Source: Halichondria panicea
Lineage: Eukaryota; Porifera; Demospongiae; Suberitida; Halichondriidae
Length of the DNA: 64,000 nucleotides
Direction: 5' to 3'
Assembly: GCF_963675165.1 (NCBI RefSeq)
Contig: NC_087393.1
Span: 5,253,202 to 5,317,201, forward strand
Every line of letters starts with the position of its first letter. Within the stretch, counting starts at the first letter, position 1. The notes beneath the pieces were generated by a model. The model did not search any database and was not told where the DNA came from. It worked only from the letters and a program-made list of their open reading frames with translations. A program made the translations under genes and the position numbers. Below are positions 62,309-64,000 of this stretch, piece after piece.

Positions 62309-63819
62309 TTACAGTTGGGACACGAGCTCTACAGTGCCCACACTGCTATTACGCACACGCTCCATCCTCGTCTTGATGTTGTCCTGATCTATGTAGCTCA
62401 AGTGAGCCTCCTTGGTTGCAGTGACTCTACTGAGCACATCGTCCAGAGTACCCACTATGTGGGTCACATTCGCCCCCTCCTACGAGCAATAATGTAAGGG
62501 TGTGTGGTCTCAACTGTGTATGGAGTGAACTTACCAGGATGAGCTGTTTCTTGATAAGCTCAAATCTCTTCTTTCTGGCTTGTAAGGTCACTTGCTGAGC
62601 ATAAATTATCAACCTGAGAAAGCAACACACTAGACTTAATTATAGTTATAATTATAGGTATAAATTATTGTTGAAATTGTTGGATTTCTACCAAACATCA
62701 TTAGAAAGTTTATTCCGAGAGCTGTTAAATGCATCAATCAATTTGAAATTGGACAATCTGAACACAAATTACGGGCTCTCAAAGATAGCTACCAAAATTT
62801 GGGGGAAAACGCAAGATTACCATTGTTATGCAACTGTCAAATTATACAAAATATGCTGCAAATACAATCAACACTGTAACCATGACTACACTGACACTCA
62901 CGTTAGAAATACGAACACAGGTATCAGGAACCCAAAGGAACCGAAATATTCGAGAGCTGCTCTACCAGAACAATCCTCAATGTCTGCAATCAAGTCGGTG
63001 ATGATACTATACATGTACGTACGCCCACGGAATGGACCGCAATTACTGCTGGGACGCAAACTGTGGGAGGGAGAGGGGGAGGGGCTATAACACAGCAGCT
63101 ATATAGAGCAGTCACTGAACAATTATTGTGAATATAATTCAAACTTTGCTTACACCCGGTTTATAATTTCTGTAGTATATTATGGTCCTAATTTGTAAAA
63201 AAAAAAAAAAAGCAGTATCGTACCTTGCAATGGCGAATCCTATAACAATGATGACCATGAACAGAGTGCCCAACATCAGAGCAATGAAGACGAAGTTGGT
63301 TCTCGCTGCACGAAACGACTTGCGCTTGGTCGGGACCAGGTTCCAAATCAGACTGTACTGTAGGACACAAAATAATTATCAATAATTATATTGATCGGGA
63401 AAAACTAACTTTTTTGACGTAAAAGAGCAGGAAAGTGGTGGCTAGAATGATGGCGGGGGAGAGGGGGGTGAAGACAAATCCAAGCCTGCAATGCAGAGGT
63501 TGATCACATGATAGTGTACACAGGTCATGTGACTACTAACGGCTTACCATAGTAAAGCCTGAGTGTAGATAAGGTCCAGTATGCTCTTGGGAATGTTGAA
63601 ATTTGCCTTGCCAATTTTCTCTCCAATACCTTTCCAGCGAATCCGTGAGATGACACTGTGTGGGCGTGTGTGTGTGTGTGTGTGTGTGTGTTGGTGTGTG
63701 TGGGGAAGGGGAGGGGCTCACTTTCTCCCTGTTTCCACGGCAATGGCTGAAGCGGATGTGATGATGAAGTTAGTGAGGGCAAGTTTGTAGAACTCTTGTC
63801 CAATGTAGGTCTCCCAACA
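62309..63819 (-). CDS. TMC: Transmembrane channel-like (TMC) protein, 3' part
   Basis: Seven exons are visible (63722-63819, 63548-63655, 63410-63485, 63224-63357, 62902-63060, 62535-62613, 62309-62479), all in phase; the 5' part lies beyond the right edge. The TMC-domain signature CWETYIGQEFYKL is followed by ILDLIYTQALLW, FTPLSPAIILATTFLLFYVKK, a basic loop, SSNCGPFRGRTYMYSII and the last membrane segment, then a basic cytosolic tail (QARKKRFELIKKQL). TMC proteins are ion-channel or scramblase-like; TMC1/2 form the mechanotransduction channel of hair cells. Which TMC subgroup this is cannot be told from the fragment. Confidence 0.93.
62690..62865. repeat. Family B repeat fragment
   Basis: Shares GAAATTGGACAATCTGAACA-type sequence and TCAAAGATAGCT with 45835-46082. 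In a TMC intron. Confidence 0.6.
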
Positions 63820-63924
63820 CTGTGAAAAGAGATTAAAGGTAGATTGTGCTGATTTCGGAGAAGTTGCTTTCTCTTTAGTACATTATTGATGTACGTCTAC
63901 AATTTTGTGTACATACATGTAGCG

Positions 63925-64000
63925 TACGACATCAAAAATGGAAAGATTTGGGCCCGAAAGAAATCATTGATCTAAACACACCATCTTCAAAGAGCTACTA
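63925..64000. repeat. Family B repeat fragment at the right edge
   Basis: AAAAATGGAAAGATTTGGGC, ATCATTGAT and AAACACACCATCTTCAAAGAGCTACTA resemble 45945-46020. In a TMC intron, cut by the window. Confidence 0.65.

Overview
This is eukaryotic nuclear DNA from an animal. Its genes are split by short GT-AG introns, with first exons, phases and stops that join cleanly, and the gene set (SMURF-type ubiquitin ligase, FOXK, TSC2, TMC, ciliary CFAP52, SOCS-box ankyrin protein) is animal-like. High gene density, very short introns and strongly diverged but complete orthologues suggest a non-bilaterian animal, most likely a sponge. That placement is an inference, not a proof.

Layout. Positions 1-9 kb hold a small cluster of secreted-protein genes on the minus strand: two paralogous antimicrobial-peptide-like precursors (374-1183, 8258-8749) flanking an LCAT/PLA2G15-like lipase (5544-7193). 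The first precursor and the lipase share a duplicated promoter block with a TATA box and a kappaB-like site. Positions 9.4-12.2 kb hold the 5' half of CHTF18; its remaining exons are not found before the left edge. Positions 12.6-29.1 kb are one TSC2 (tuberin) gene of 26 exons. Its introns hold four complete secreted-protein genes on the same strand: one unrecognised (16888-17454) and three fibrinogen-related (FReD) genes (20654-25565). Then come FOXK (29578-31926, -), CLEC16A (32244-39102, -), CFAP52 (39381-42559, +), ATG12 (42777-43327, -), MPG (43477-44286, +), SMURF (44543-50854, -), TELO2 (51153-56356, +), a ZIP13-like transporter (56552-57589, +), an ankyrin/SOCS-box gene (57813-59655, -), a KDEL receptor (60004-61263, -), TMEM186 (61546-62166, +) and the 3' part of a TMC gene (62309-63819, -, cut by the right edge).

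The right two thirds is housekeeping DNA in alternating orientation, with four short head-to-head promoters. The left third is housekeeping DNA with secreted, TATA-driven, recently duplicated genes inside or next to introns. These look like innate-defence genes: signal peptides, repeated amphipathic peptides, a secreted lipase, and FReD lectin-like proteins that vary mainly around the expected ligand pocket. Dispersed fold-back elements, MITE-like elements ending in TACCGTA, minisatellites and long CA/GT tracts fill the introns. No tRNA, rRNA or CRISPR array was seen.
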